DNA of 64,000 bases, taken from assembly GCF_001426945.1 (NCBI RefSeq), contig NZ_LMFS01000001.1, forward strand, positions 413,412 to 477,411, given 5' to 3'. Shown piece by piece: positions 17,783-26,632 of the stretch. The notes beneath the pieces were generated by a model. That model saw only the letters and a list, made by a program, of their open reading frames with translations. It was not told the origin of the DNA and searched no databases. The position numbers and the translations under genes were made by a program. Positions within the stretch are counted from its first letter, which is position 1, and every line of letters begins with the position of its first letter. The DNA comes from Pseudolabrys sp. Root1462. GTDB lineage: Bacteria; Pseudomonadota; Alphaproteobacteria; Rhizobiales; Xanthobacteraceae.

Positions 17783-18550
17783 ATGAGCAGGACTTCGACT
17801 TTTCGGCAGCGCATGCAGGCGGGCGACAAGCTCGTCGGTTCGTTCCTGAAGACACCGACCAGCCACGCCACGGAAATCCTCGCCGGCGCCGGATTCGACT
17901 TCGTCGTCATCGACCAGGAACACGCTCCGTTCGACCGCACCACCACCGATATCGCGCTGATGGCGGCGCGCGGTCACGACATTCCCGCGCTGGTGCGGGT
18001 GCCCGGTCCGGACACCATTCTCTCGGTGCTCGATTGCGGCGCCACCGGCATTCTGGTGCCGCACGTGAAGAGCGCGGCCTATGCCCGCGAGGTGGCGGCG
18101 CTGTTCCGCTACCGCAACGGCGCCCGCGGTTTCGCCACCTCGACCCGCGCCGGCGCCTACACTGCCGTGCCGATGTGGAAGCACATCGCCGAGCAGGATC
18201 AGCAGATGACTTTCGTCGCCCAAATCGAGGATCCCGTCGCGCTCGACGAGATCGAAGCGATCGCGGCGGTCGAGGGTGTCGACTCGCTGTTTATCGGTCG
18301 CGGCGATCTCACGGCGGCCTATGGCGATGAAACCAAGGATCCGCCGGCGGTGGTTCGCGCGGTGGAGCGAATCTCCGAGGCTGCCCGCAAGGCTAAGAAG
18401 AACATCAGCGTCTACGTTGGTAACGCGCAGGAGGCGGCGTGGCTGAAGTCGCACGGCGCCAGCGTGTTCATTCTGTCGTCGGATCAGGGCTTCCTGCGCC
18501 AGGCGGCAATGAAGGGTCTTGGCGAAGTTCGCGACGTCGCTTCGAAGTAA
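17783..18550 (+). CDS. HpcH/HpaI-family aldolase
   Basis: The 255-residue product is a class II, metal-dependent aldolase of the HpcH/HpaI type, which splits 4-hydroxy-2-oxo acids to pyruvate and an aldehyde. Evidence is the FDFVVIDQEHAPFD region, with the family's metal/substrate contacts, VRVPGPD, and MFVAQIEDPVALD-like FVAQIED plus VDSLFIGRGDLTAAYG. An upstream in-frame start at 17588 lies deep in the cupin gene; ATG 17783 gives MSRTSTFRQRM, the family N-terminus. In this cluster it would provide the carbon-carbon cleavage step after the cupin and DUF6282 proteins. Confidence 0.85.
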   Translation: MSRTSTFRQRMQAGDKLVGSFLKTPTSHATEILAGAGFDFVVIDQEHAPFDRTTTDIALMAARGHDIPALVRVPGPDTILSVLDCGATGILVPHVKSAAYAREVAALFRYRNGARGFATSTRAGAYTAVPMWKHIAEQDQQMTFVAQIEDPVALDEIEAIAAVEGVDSLFIGRGDLTAAYGDETKDPPAVVRAVERISEAARKAKKNISVYVGNAQEAAWLKSHGASVFILSSDQGFLRQAAMKGLGEVRDVASK

Positions 18551-18610
18551 ATCGCATCATGCCGGCTCGCCGGCGATCTGAAGAATGACAAAACTCGGGA
18601 GGATTTTGAA

Positions 18611-19759
18611 ATGAAGTACAGCAAGGCATTCATCCTGGCGGCGGCACTGTCCGCCGGCATGGCCGCGACTGCGTCGGCCGAAGACATCGTCATCGGCTCG
18701 TCGCTGGGTCTCACCGGCTACGGCTCGCTGACCGACGCTCACTGGCGCGACGGCCTCGCGGCGGCGATCGAGCAGGTCAACAAGCAGGGTGGCGTGCTCG
18801 GCAAGCAGCTGAAGCTGGTGACCGAGGACAACAAGTCGACGCCGCAGCAGGCTGTGGTCGTTTACCGCAAGATGATGAGCGAAGACAAAGTCGTCGCCTT
18901 CGACTCGGGGTGTATCTCGGCCGGCAATTTCGCGGCGGCGAGCTTCGTTGCTCGCGCCAAACTGCCGATGTTCCTGTGCTCGATCCTGCCGCGTCAGCCC
19001 GAAGAGATTAAGTGGGCGTTCCAGTTCCTGCCGCCGCCGAAGTACGAAGTCGACACGCGCTACCAGTACCTCAAGGAGAAGACCCAGGTCCGCAAGATCG
19101 GCCTCCTGGCCGATCCGAGCCCGTACGTGACACTGATGAAGGGCATCGCTGAAAAGACCGCGGCCGAGTTCGGCCTCGAAGTTGTCGCCAGCGAAACCTA
19201 TCAGCAGGACGACTCGGACTTCAGCGTGCAGATCGGTCGTCTCAATGCGGCCGGCGCCGGCGCCGTCATCATGCTCGGCCAGGGCAATGCCGTGGTCACC
19301 GCCGCCAACAACATCCGCAGCCTCGGTCTGAAGAACATGCTGATGCTGGGCTCGATCCAGGAGCTCGACATCCACCTCGCCGCGGGCAAGGTGCTCGGCG
19401 ACCAGTACATGGCGCCGTCGCCGCTCATCCAGCTCGCGTCGGAAGACATGAGCATTCTCACCGACCCCAAGGCTCGCGCTGCTGCCGAGCCCTTCGTCAA
19501 GGCGATGAAGGACAAGTTCGGCCGCTCCGATAACGCGCAGGCCTCTCGCGCCTGGGACTCGCTGCTGATGATGGTTGAAGCGATGAAGAAGGCGGGCACG
19601 ACCGACGGCGAGAAGGTTCGTGACGCGTTCGAGAAGCTCGGCCCCTATGTCGGTGCCGGCGCCTCGTACAACTTCACCACCGAAAACCACATCGGTATCA
19701 CCCAGAACCCGTACGTGCTCGTCTCCGTCAAGGACGACAAGCTGGTTCTCCGGAAATAA
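18611..19759 (+). CDS. Branched-chain-type ABC transporter substrate-binding protein
   Basis: The 382-residue periplasmic receptor starts with a clear signal peptide (MKYSKAFILAAALSAGMAAT, cleavage near ASA-EDI). The mature part follows the Leu/Ile/Val-binding type I fold (IVIGSSLGLTGYGS, QQAVVVYRKMMSEDKVVAF). It is followed one base later by the LivF-like ATPase, with no hairpin between them, unlike the other receptor genes here. Family members bind amino acids, aromatic acids, amides or urea. The flanking cupin and aldolase argue for an organic acid rather than an amino acid, which is inference. Confidence 0.92.
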   Translation: MKYSKAFILAAALSAGMAATASAEDIVIGSSLGLTGYGSLTDAHWRDGLAAAIEQVNKQGGVLGKQLKLVTEDNKSTPQQAVVVYRKMMSEDKVVAFDSGCISAGNFAAASFVARAKLPMFLCSILPRQPEEIKWAFQFLPPPKYEVDTRYQYLKEKTQVRKIGLLADPSPYVTLMKGIAEKTAAEFGLEVVASETYQQDDSDFSVQIGRLNAAGAGAVIMLGQGNAVVTAANNIRSLGLKNMLMLGSIQELDIHLAAGKVLGDQYMAPSPLIQLASEDMSILTDPKARAAAEPFVKAMKDKFGRSDNAQASRAWDSLLMMVEAMKKAGTTDGEKVRDAFEKLGPYVGAGASYNFTTENHIGITQNPYVLVSVKDDKLVLRK

Positions 19760-19760
19760 G

Positions 19761-20480
19761 ATGACGGAGGCTACTCCTCTCATCTCCGTCCGCGATCTGG
19801 CGGCGAGCTACGGTCACATTGAGGCTCTTCGACCGACGAGCCTCCATGTGGCCCCGGGCGAGTTCGTCACGATCCTGGGTCCGAATGGCGCGGGCAAGAC
19901 TACCTTGCTCCGCGCCATCACTCGGCTGATTCCGAGCAAGGGACAGGTCTTGTTCAACGGGCAGGATGTTACCGGCCTGAAGACACACGACCTGGCCAAG
20001 CTCGGCATCATCATGGTGATGGAGGGCCGCGGCCTGTTCGGCGACATGAGCGTGCGGGAAAACCTGCAGCTCGGCGCCTATAAGATGGCGGGCTCGCAGG
20101 CCGATCTCGACCGGCGGCTCGACAAGGTGTTCACGCTCTTTCCGCGGCTGAAGGAGCGTATCGACCAGACGGCGTCATCGATGTCCGGCGGCGAGCAGCA
20201 GATGCTGGCCGTTGGGCGGGCGCTGATGGCCGAGCCCAAGCTGCTCATTCTCGACGAACCGTCGCTCGGCCTGGCGCCGCGCGTCGCGACTGAAATTCTC
20301 TCGACGCTGGGCGCCCTCAACAAGGAAGGCCTCGGTATCCTGCTGGTCGAACAAAAAGCGCCGCTGGCGCTCAAGCTTGCGCAGCGTGTCTACATCCTTT
20401 CCTCTGCAAGCGTTCGCGCCGAATTGCCGACGCACGAGATCAAATCGCACCATGACCTCGCCCGCTATTACTTCAGCTAA
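19761..20480 (+). CDS. Branched-chain-type ABC transporter ATPase, LivF-like
   Basis: The 239-residue ATPase carries Walker [10 protein letters not shown] at residues 40-48, signature MSGGEQQML and Walker B LLILDEPSLGLAP, all in LivF form. The ATG at 19761 directly follows the receptor stop and gives the expected N-terminus MTEATPLISVRDLAASYG. Its 3' end overlaps the LivM-like gene by 29 bases, a longer overlap than elsewhere in the operon. It works with the LivG-like ATPase encoded after the first permease. Confidence 0.92.
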   Translation: MTEATPLISVRDLAASYGHIEALRPTSLHVAPGEFVTILGPNGAGKTTLLRAITRLIPSKGQVLFNGQDVTGLKTHDLAKLGIIMVMEGRGLFGDMSVRENLQLGAYKMAGSQADLDRRLDKVFTLFPRLKERIDQTASSMSGGEQQMLAVGRALMAEPKLLILDEPSLGLAPRVATEILSTLGALNKEGLGILLVEQKAPLALKLAQRVYILSSASVRAELPTHEIKSHHDLARYYFS

Positions 20481-21441
20481 ACCGCCCGCGACCAAGTTCG
20501 CCTCGCGGTTCGACCGTTTCCAGGTCGGCTTGCTCGGCCTTGCCGCGCTCGCTGTTGTCGGCACGCTCATCTATGGCGGCTATCTGCTGACCGTGATGCA
20601 GCTCGCCATGATCTACGGCGTCTTCTGCATCGGCCTGAACTTCTTCATGGGTTATACGGGGCAGGCCTCCTTCGGCCAGAACGCCTTTGCCTGCATCGGC
20701 GGCTACGGCAGCGCCATTCTCTGCGTGCAGTTCGGCTGGGAGCCGCTGCTGGCCTTGATTGCCTCTATGGTGATCGCCGGCATCTTCGCACTGATCATCG
20801 GCTACCCGACCTTGCGCCTGCGCGGCCACTATCTGGCAATGGCGACGTTCTCGCTCGGGCTGATCACCTATGATATCTCGATCCAGTGGACGAGCGTCAC
20901 TCAAGGCTACATGGGCTATGCCGGCATCCCGCCGCTCGGTATCGGCAGTTTCACCGTCGATAGCGAACGCTGGAAGCTGGTGGTGCTGGCCGTGATCCTC
21001 GGATTCAGCTTCTGGCTGTCGCTGCGCATGCGGGATTCCCGCTTCGGCCGCGGCCTGCGCGCGATCTCCGGCAGCGAGAACGGGGCCGCCGCGCTCGGCG
21101 TGCGCGTGCCCCGCTTCAAACTGATCGCCTTTATCGTCGCCGCACTCTACGCCTCGGCCGCGGGATCGCTGTTTGCCCACACCGTCGGCTTCATTAGCCC
21201 TGAAGTGTACGGCCCGCAAATGGCCGTGATGACCTTCACCATGCTCTTCGTCGGCGGCGTCGGCACCATCGTCGGCCCGATCATCGGCGCGGTGGTAACC
21301 TCGCTCCTGCAGGAAGTCGTGCGCGGCAGCGGCCACTTCCAGGATATCGCCTATGCCGTCGTCCTGCTGGCGACACTGATCTACGCGCCCAAGGGGCTGT
21401 CGGCGCTCGGCGCCCTGTTCCGCCGCAAGAAGGAGGCCTGA
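20452..21441 (+). CDS. Branched-chain-type ABC transporter permease, LivM-like
   Basis: This 329-residue permease has about nine to ten hydrophobic segments and the LivM signature region (FMGYTGQASFGQNAFACIGG near residue 65). GHYLAMATFSLGLITY follows. The start at 20452 lies inside the LivF-like gene. An upstream in-frame start at 20377 would add 25 residues unlike the family. The EAA-like region is GRGLRAISGSENGAAALGV. It is one of the two membrane subunits of the transporter and is followed 2 bases later by the LivG-like gene. Confidence 0.92.
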   Translation: MTSPAITSAKPPATKFASRFDRFQVGLLGLAALAVVGTLIYGGYLLTVMQLAMIYGVFCIGLNFFMGYTGQASFGQNAFACIGGYGSAILCVQFGWEPLLALIASMVIAGIFALIIGYPTLRLRGHYLAMATFSLGLITYDISIQWTSVTQGYMGYAGIPPLGIGSFTVDSERWKLVVLAVILGFSFWLSLRMRDSRFGRGLRAISGSENGAAALGVRVPRFKLIAFIVAALYASAAGSLFAHTVGFISPEVYGPQMAVMTFTMLFVGGVGTIVGPIIGAVVTSLLQEVVRGSGHFQDIAYAVVLLATLIYAPKGLSALGALFRRKKEA

Positions 21442-21443
21442 TC

Positions 21444-22217
21444 ATGGCTCTCCTCAAGACGAGCGAACTGACCAAGCGCTTTGACGGTCTGGTCGCCAAC
21501 AATTCCATCGATCTCGAGGTGCCGGAAGGCAGCCTGTTCGCCGTGATCGGCCCGAACGGTGCCGGCAAGACCACGTTCTTCAGCATGGTGTCGGGCTTCT
21601 TGAGTTCGACCTCCGGCAGCATCGAGTTTGACGGCCGCGACATCACGCGCGTGCCGCAGCACGAGATCGCGGCCATGGGGCTGGTGCGCACCTTCCAGCT
21701 CGTTCAGCTGTTCAAGGGCATGTCGGTCTCCGAGAACGTCGAGGTCGGTTGCCACTTGGCGACCCGTGGTGGCGTTGCCGCCTCGCTGCTCCGACCGGCT
21801 TGGTTCCGCAAGCAGGAACTGGAAGTGCGCCAACGCGCTCACGAGCTGCTCGAGTTCGTCGGACTGAGTGCGCATGCCGATCTGGATGCCGAACTGTTGC
21901 CCTACGGCCAGCAGCGTTTGCTTGAGGTCGCCCGCGCGCTGGCGTCCGAGCCCAAGCTGCTGCTGCTCGACGAACCGGCCGCCGGCCTCAACACGCAGGA
22001 AACCGAAGGCCTCGCCGAGATCATTCTGAAGATCAACGCGCAGGGCACGACCGTGTTGTTGATCGAACACGACGTCGCCCTGGTCACGCGTATTGCGCAC
22101 CGGATCGCCGTGCTCGATTTCGGCCGCAAGATCGCCGAAGGCACGCCGGACGAGATCAAGGTACACCCCGAAGTCATTGCCGCCTATCTCGGCGTCGAGG
22201 AGGCCTCCAATGCCTAG
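21444..22217 (+). CDS. Branched-chain-type ABC transporter ATPase, LivG-like
   Basis: The 257-residue ATPase has Walker [10 protein letters not shown] at residues 36-44, a relaxed signature LPYGQQRLLE that is usual for LivG, and Walker B LLLLDEPAAGLN. The C-terminus (VLDFGRKIAEGTPDEIK) is also typical. It partners the LivF-like ATPase. The stop codon overlaps the start of the LivH-like permease by 8 bases, so the operon is tightly coupled. The gene order receptor-LivF-LivM-LivG-LivH differs from the common receptor-HMGF order. Confidence 0.92.
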   Translation: MALLKTSELTKRFDGLVANNSIDLEVPEGSLFAVIGPNGAGKTTFFSMVSGFLSSTSGSIEFDGRDITRVPQHEIAAMGLVRTFQLVQLFKGMSVSENVEVGCHLATRGGVAASLLRPAWFRKQELEVRQRAHELLEFVGLSAHADLDAELLPYGQQRLLEVARALASEPKLLLLDEPAAGLNTQETEGLAEIILKINAQGTTVLLIEHDVALVTRIAHRIAVLDFGRKIAEGTPDEIKVHPEVIAAYLGVEEASNA

Positions 22218-23097
22218 TGGCGTCGAACTCATCCAGAGCCTCGTCAACGGCATCGGTATCGGCCTGATCTATGGTCTGATCGCGATCGGCTTTTCGGTCA
22301 TCTACAACGCCAGCGGCATCGTGAACTTTGCCCAGGGCGTGTTCGTGATGCTGGGCGGCATGTTCGCGCACACCTTGTTGATGCGCTACGGTTTGCCGAT
22401 GTGGCTGTCGGCCATCCTCGCGACGCTCCTGACGGCGGTCGCGGGCGTCCTGGTGCAGATCTTCGTCATCAACCCGATGTGGCGCCGTAACGCGCCGTTG
22501 TTTGCCATCATCCTGGCGACGCTCGCGGTGCAACTGCTGATCGAGCAGATCGTCATTCTGACCTTGGGCGACCAGCCGCGAACCTATCCGGAATTCACCG
22601 CAGGCGGACCGCTCAAGATCGGCGCGATCGCCGTGCCCTATCAGCTGTTCTGGATCCTTGGCTGCGGCGCATTGATGGTGTTCGCGCTGACGCAGTTCTT
22701 CGAACGCACCCGCATGGGGCGGGCGCTGCGCGCCTGCGCGCAGAACCGCGAAGCGGCGGCGCTGCTCGGCATCCCGGTCGAACGCATGCTGGTCGTCGCC
22801 TTCGCGCTGAGCGCCGCTCTCGGCGGCGTTGCCGGCATTCTCATCACACCGACGCAGTACACGGCCTATCTCATCGGCACGCCGTTCGGCATCAACGGCT
22901 TCATCGCCGCGATCATCGGCGGCTTCGGCAGCCCGGTCGCGGGTCTGGTGGGCGGCATCTTCCTCGGCGTCATCCAGTCCGAGGCGATCGTGTTCTTCGG
23001 CGCCGGCTTCAAGAACATCGTCTCGCTGACGCTATTGCTGATCGTGCTGCTGTTCTTCCCCAAGGGCCTGTTCGGCGGCCTGGCGAAGAAGACCTGA
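22210..23097 (+). CDS. Branched-chain-type ABC transporter permease, LivH-like
   Basis: The 295-residue product is the second membrane subunit. The N-terminus (VNGIGIGLIYGLIAIGFSVI, then YNASGIVNFAQGVFVMLGG) is the LivH signature, and about eight hydrophobic segments follow. The loop GRALRACAQNREAAALLGI contacts the ATPases in this family. ATG 22210 lies 8 bases inside the LivG-like gene. It ends the ABC part of the cluster; the quinone-reductase-like gene starts 20 bases later on the same strand. Confidence 0.92.
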   Translation: MPSGVELIQSLVNGIGIGLIYGLIAIGFSVIYNASGIVNFAQGVFVMLGGMFAHTLLMRYGLPMWLSAILATLLTAVAGVLVQIFVINPMWRRNAPLFAIILATLAVQLLIEQIVILTLGDQPRTYPEFTAGGPLKIGAIAVPYQLFWILGCGALMVFALTQFFERTRMGRALRACAQNREAAALLGIPVERMLVVAFALSAALGGVAGILITPTQYTAYLIGTPFGINGFIAAIIGGFGSPVAGLVGGIFLGVIQSEAIVFFGAGFKNIVSLTLLLIVLLFFPKGLFGGLAKKT

Positions 23098-23117
23098 CGC
23101 ATCACGAGAATTCCGAC

Positions 23118-23777
23118 ATGAATGTTCTGCTCGTTTACGCGCACCCGGAGCCGACATCGTTTACGGCTGCGCTGAAGGATGCGGCGGTTGAGGCGCTGAC
23201 CGCGGCCGGCCACAGCGTCGAGGTGTCCGATCTCTACGCCGAAAACTTCAATCCGGTTGCCGGCCGGCACGATTTCGTCAGCATCCATGACGCCAGCCGG
23301 TTTCACTATCAGAACGAGCAGGGGCACGCCCACGCCAATGCGGGCTTCGCGCCGGATATTGTGCGCGAACAGCAGCGTGTGCTGAAGGCCGACATGATCG
23401 TCTGGCTCTTCCCGATTTGGTGGGGTGGCCTGCCGGCCATCCTCAAGGGCTGGTTCGACCGCGTGATGGCTTTCGGCTTCGCTTATGCCGACGGTAAGCG
23501 CTTCGACAGCGGCTTCTTCAAGCACAAGATCGGTCTGCTCTGCCTGACCACGGGCGGCACGGTCGAGCGCTTTTCGGCAGGGAATGTTTATGGCCCGGTC
23601 GAGCAAGTGCTGTATCCGACACAACACCTGATGGTCGAATACCTCGGCATGAGGTCGTATCCGCCGTTCGTGGCTTATGCCTCGCCGCGCATCGATGAAG
23701 CGGGCCGTAAGGCGTACCTCTCGCAATGGCGCGAACGCCTCCTTGAGATCACCAAAGACGCCGTGCCCTCGCAGTAG
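23118..23777 (+). CDS. NAD(P)H:quinone oxidoreductase-like flavodoxin-fold protein
   Basis: The 219-residue product resembles the NQO1/MdaB/KefF group. MNVLLVYAHPEPTSFTAAL is the FMN/FAD-binding start, WLFPIWWGGLPAILKGWFDR is the family's conserved central motif, and LLCLTTGGTVERFS follows. It would reduce quinones or similar electrophiles with NAD(P)H. It follows the LivH-like gene by 20 bases and precedes an SDR gene by 34, so it could belong to either catabolic block. A role in handling quinone by-products of aromatic substrates is plausible but unproven. Confidence 0.85.
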   Translation: MNVLLVYAHPEPTSFTAALKDAAVEALTAAGHSVEVSDLYAENFNPVAGRHDFVSIHDASRFHYQNEQGHAHANAGFAPDIVREQQRVLKADMIVWLFPIWWGGLPAILKGWFDRVMAFGFAYADGKRFDSGFFKHKIGLLCLTTGGTVERFSAGNVYGPVEQVLYPTQHLMVEYLGMRSYPPFVAYASPRIDEAGRKAYLSQWRERLLEITKDAVPSQ

Positions 23778-23811
23778 GGCGCGGCCCAATTTATTTCGAT
23801 AGGAATGGCTC

Positions 23812-24576
23812 ATGACAGCACACACCTCGGCTGACACCTATTCACTGACCGGTAAGGTCGTGCTGGTGACCGGCGCCTCGCGCGGCATCGGCGCCGCCGT
23901 GGCCAGGCGTTTCGGCGCCTGCGGTGCCAAGGTGGCGGTCGCCTATCGCAGCGGCGCCGCCGCTGCCGAGGCGGTCGTCAAGGACATCGCTGGCACCGGG
24001 ACTGAAGCGATGAGTGTTGCCGGCGACATCGCCAAGGCCGACGACGCCAAGGCAATGGTTGCCAAGGTTGTGGAGCGTTTCGGCCGTATCGACGTGCTGG
24101 TGAACTGTGCCGGCGTCGCCGAGTATCGCCCGTTCGAAAAGAGCGATCTGGACCTGTTCCGCTCGACCTTCGACACCAACGTCTTCGGCACCGTCGCCAT
24201 GATCCAGGCGGCGTTGCCGCATCTGCCGTCGCCAGGTGGTCGCATCATCAATTTCTCCTCGGCGTTGGCAACCCGGCCGATCCCCACCGCGTCGATCTAT
24301 GCGGCGTCGAAGGGGGCCGTCACGAGCCTCTCGCATGCGCTGGCCAAGGAGTTCGGGCCGCGCGGCATCACCGTCAACACCATCGCCCCCGGCGTCATTG
24401 AGACCGAAATGACGACCAAGATCCTGAAAGAACGTGGCGACGGCATCAAGGCGATGACGCCACTCGGCCGCATTGGCCAGCCCGATGACGTCGCGGGTGT
24501 CGCGGTGTTCCTGGCTTCGCCGGACGCCGGTTGGCTGACCGGACGCACCTTCATCGTCGACGGTGGCGTGAGCTGA
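23812..24576 (+). CDS. Short-chain dehydrogenase/reductase
   Basis: This 254-residue SDR has the cofactor loop TGASRGIGAA near residue 21, NCAG in place of the usual NNAG, the catalytic serine region INFSSALA, and Tyr-x3-Lys in SIYAASKGA. The C-terminal PDDVAGVAVFLASPDAGWLT, TGRTFIVDGG block is standard for FabG-like reductases. A basic residue follows the cofactor loop (AYRSG), which suggests NADP use. It lies between the transporter cluster and the dehydroshikimate dehydratase gene and may act on a hydroxy or keto intermediate. Substrate is unknown. Confidence 0.88.
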   Translation: MTAHTSADTYSLTGKVVLVTGASRGIGAAVARRFGACGAKVAVAYRSGAAAAEAVVKDIAGTGTEAMSVAGDIAKADDAKAMVAKVVERFGRIDVLVNCAGVAEYRPFEKSDLDLFRSTFDTNVFGTVAMIQAALPHLPSPGGRIINFSSALATRPIPTASIYAASKGAVTSLSHALAKEFGPRGITVNTIAPGVIETEMTTKILKERGDGIKAMTPLGRIGQPDDVAGVAVFLASPDAGWLTGRTFIVDGGVS

Positions 24577-24733
24577 AGCCGGACCGGCGGCTGAAATAAC
24601 CTGAGGTTACCCTCACGAGAGGTCTATGAAATTGCCTCGGCTTGGTCGAGGCTCTATGTCTTCACGGCTGCCTACGGAACCGGTCCCCAGACGGCCGGAT
24701 TGTGATGCGGCTTCCAGGTGAGGACGATAGCCG

Positions 24734-26632
24734 ATGAAGACCTCGATCGCGACCGTGTGTCTGGCCGGCAATCTGCTCGAAAAGCTGGAAGCCATCGCAT
24801 CGGCGGGCTTCAAGGCGGTTGAGATTTTCGAGAACGATCTGATCGCCTATCCGGCCTCGCCGAACCAGGTGCGCCGCATCTGTGACGACCTGGGGCTGAC
24901 GGTCGTGACCTGCCAGCCGTTCCGTGAATTCGAGGGCCTGCCCGACGATAAGCGCATCAAGGCGCTGGATCGCGCCGAGCGCAAATTCGATCTGTTGCAG
25001 GAGCTGGGCTCCGACCTGCTGTTCGTCTGCTCGAGCGTATCGACGGAGGCCTCCGGCGGCATCGACCGGCTGGCCGAGGATTTCGCCATGCTTGGCGAGC
25101 GTGCCGCCAAGCGCAACATGCGCGTCGGCTATGAGGCGCTGGCCTGGGGCAAGCAGATATTCGACTACCGCGATGCCTGGGAAGTCGTACGCCGCTCGGG
25201 CTCGGATCGGGTCGGCATCGTGCTCGATTCTTTCCACATCCAGTCGCGCGGCACGGATCTGAAACCGATCCGCAATTTTCCAAAGGACCGCATCTTCCTT
25301 GTCCAGGTTGCCGACGCGCCGAAGCTGGAAATGGATTATCTGTCGTGGAGCCGGCATTGGCGCTGTCTGCCGGGGCAGGGCGACTTCGATCTTGCCGGCT
25401 TCATGGATGCACTCATCGCCACCGGCTATGACGGCTACCTGTCGCTGGAAATCTTCAACGATCGCTTCCGCGCCGGCTCGGCGCGCTCGGTCGCGCTCGA
25501 TGGTCATCGTTCGCTGATCTACCTGCTCGACCAGGCGTCGCGTCGTCACGGCGCCCCGGTCAAGGGTGCGGTGCCGATGCCGCCGCCGGCGCGGGTCGAA
25601 GCGGTCGAGTTCATCGAATTCGCCGTGGACGAGAGCGACCGCGACGGTTTCGAGCGGTTGCTCTCGCAGCTCGGCTTCGCGAAAACCGGACGCCACAAGT
25701 CCAAGAACGTGAATCTGTGGACGCAAGGGAATATCCGTATCGTCGTCAACAGCGAGAGCGACGGCTTCGCGCACAGCTATCAGATCACGCACGGCACCTC
25801 GGTCTGCGCCATGGCGCTGCGCGTGCCGGACGCTGACGCGATTACCGCGCGGGCCAAGGCGCTGCTCGACGTGCCGCATGAAGGGGCGATCGGCCCCGGC
25901 GAACTCAATATCCCTGCGGTACGCGGCGTCGGTGGCAGCCTTTTGTATTTTCTCGACGCAAAGTCGTCGCTCGGCGGTTGGTCCACGGTCGATTTTGAGC
26001 CGGTCGTGCCCGATACGCCGGATGCCGGTCTCTTCGCCGTCGATCACGTTTCGCAGACCATGTTCTACGAGGAAATGCTGACCTGGCTGCTGTTCTACTC
26101 GTCGCTGTTCGAAACGAAGCGGACGCAGAGCCAGGCGGTAGTCGATCCCGGGGGTATCGTGCAGAGCCAGGTCATCGAGAGCGGCTCGCTCGCGGCGCCG
26201 GGGCAGGGCTTGCGCCTCGTGCTCAACGGCTCGCAGAGCCATCACACAATGTCGTCGCGCTTCATCTACGAATTCTTTGGCTCGGGGGTGCAGCACATCG
26301 CGCTGGCGACAGCGGATATCCGTAAGACGGTGGCCCAACTCGTCGCCAATGGCGTCGAGATATTGCCGATGCCGCAGAACTATTATGAGGACCTCGCCTC
26401 GCGCGCCGACCTTTCGGACGAGGACGTCGCCGCGCTGAAGAAGCTCAACATCCTCTACGACACCGATCAGCACGGCGCCTATTACCAGGCCTATACCGGG
26501 ACGATGGAAGGCGGGTTTTTCTTCGAGATCGTGCAGCGCGACGGCTATGGCGGCTACGGCGCTCCGAACGCAGCGATCCGGCTCAACGCCCAATCCTTCG
26601 CGGCACAGGGCGAACCGGTTCCGGATCGCTGA
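24734..26632 (+). CDS. 3-dehydroshikimate dehydratase, two-domain (QuiC1-like)
   Basis: The 632-residue product joins two domains. Residues 1 to about 280 form an AP-endonuclease-type TIM barrel (sugar phosphate isomerase/epimerase fold; metal-site candidates in RVGYEALAWGKQ, GIVLDSFHI and LSLEIFND). Residues about 290-632 form two VOC/4-hydroxyphenylpyruvate-dioxygenase-like repeats (DHVSQTMFYEEML, GVQHIALATADI, GGFFFEIVQRDGYGGYG). This architecture is that of bacterial 3-dehydroshikimate dehydratases, which make protocatechuate. The 157 bases upstream contain a GCCTCG/CGAGGC hairpin (24634-24652). The neighbouring AroE-like dehydrogenase, type II dehydroquinase and TRAP genes support this function. 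Confidence 0.88.
   Translation: MKTSIATVCLAGNLLEKLEAIASAGFKAVEIFENDLIAYPASPNQVRRICDDLGLTVVTCQPFREFEGLPDDKRIKALDRAERKFDLLQELGSDLLFVCSSVSTEASGGIDRLAEDFAMLGERAAKRNMRVGYEALAWGKQIFDYRDAWEVVRRSGSDRVGIVLDSFHIQSRGTDLKPIRNFPKDRIFLVQVADAPKLEMDYLSWSRHWRCLPGQGDFDLAGFMDALIATGYDGYLSLEIFNDRFRAGSARSVALDGHRSLIYLLDQASRRHGAPVKGAVPMPPPARVEAVEFIEFAVDESDRDGFERLLSQLGFAKTGRHKSKNVNLWTQGNIRIVVNSESDGFAHSYQITHGTSVCAMALRVPDADAITARAKALLDVPHEGAIGPGELNIPAVRGVGGSLLYFLDAKSSLGGWSTVDFEPVVPDTPDAGLFAVDHVSQTMFYEEMLTWLLFYSSLFETKRTQSQAVVDPGGIVQSQVIESGSLAAPGQGLRLVLNGSQSHHTMSSRFIYEFFGSGVQHIALATADIRKTVAQLVANGVEILPMPQNYYEDLASRADLSDEDVAALKKLNILYDTDQHGAYYQAYTGTMEGGFFFEIVQRDGYGGYGAPNAAIRLNAQSFAAQGEPVPDR

Noticed and set aside
24662-26593. 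643-codon minus-strand open frame opposite the dehydroshikimate dehydratase gene
   Set aside because: The composition (Arg/His/Asp/Gly-rich) is that of an antisense shadow, whereas the plus-strand product matches a known two-domain enzyme.
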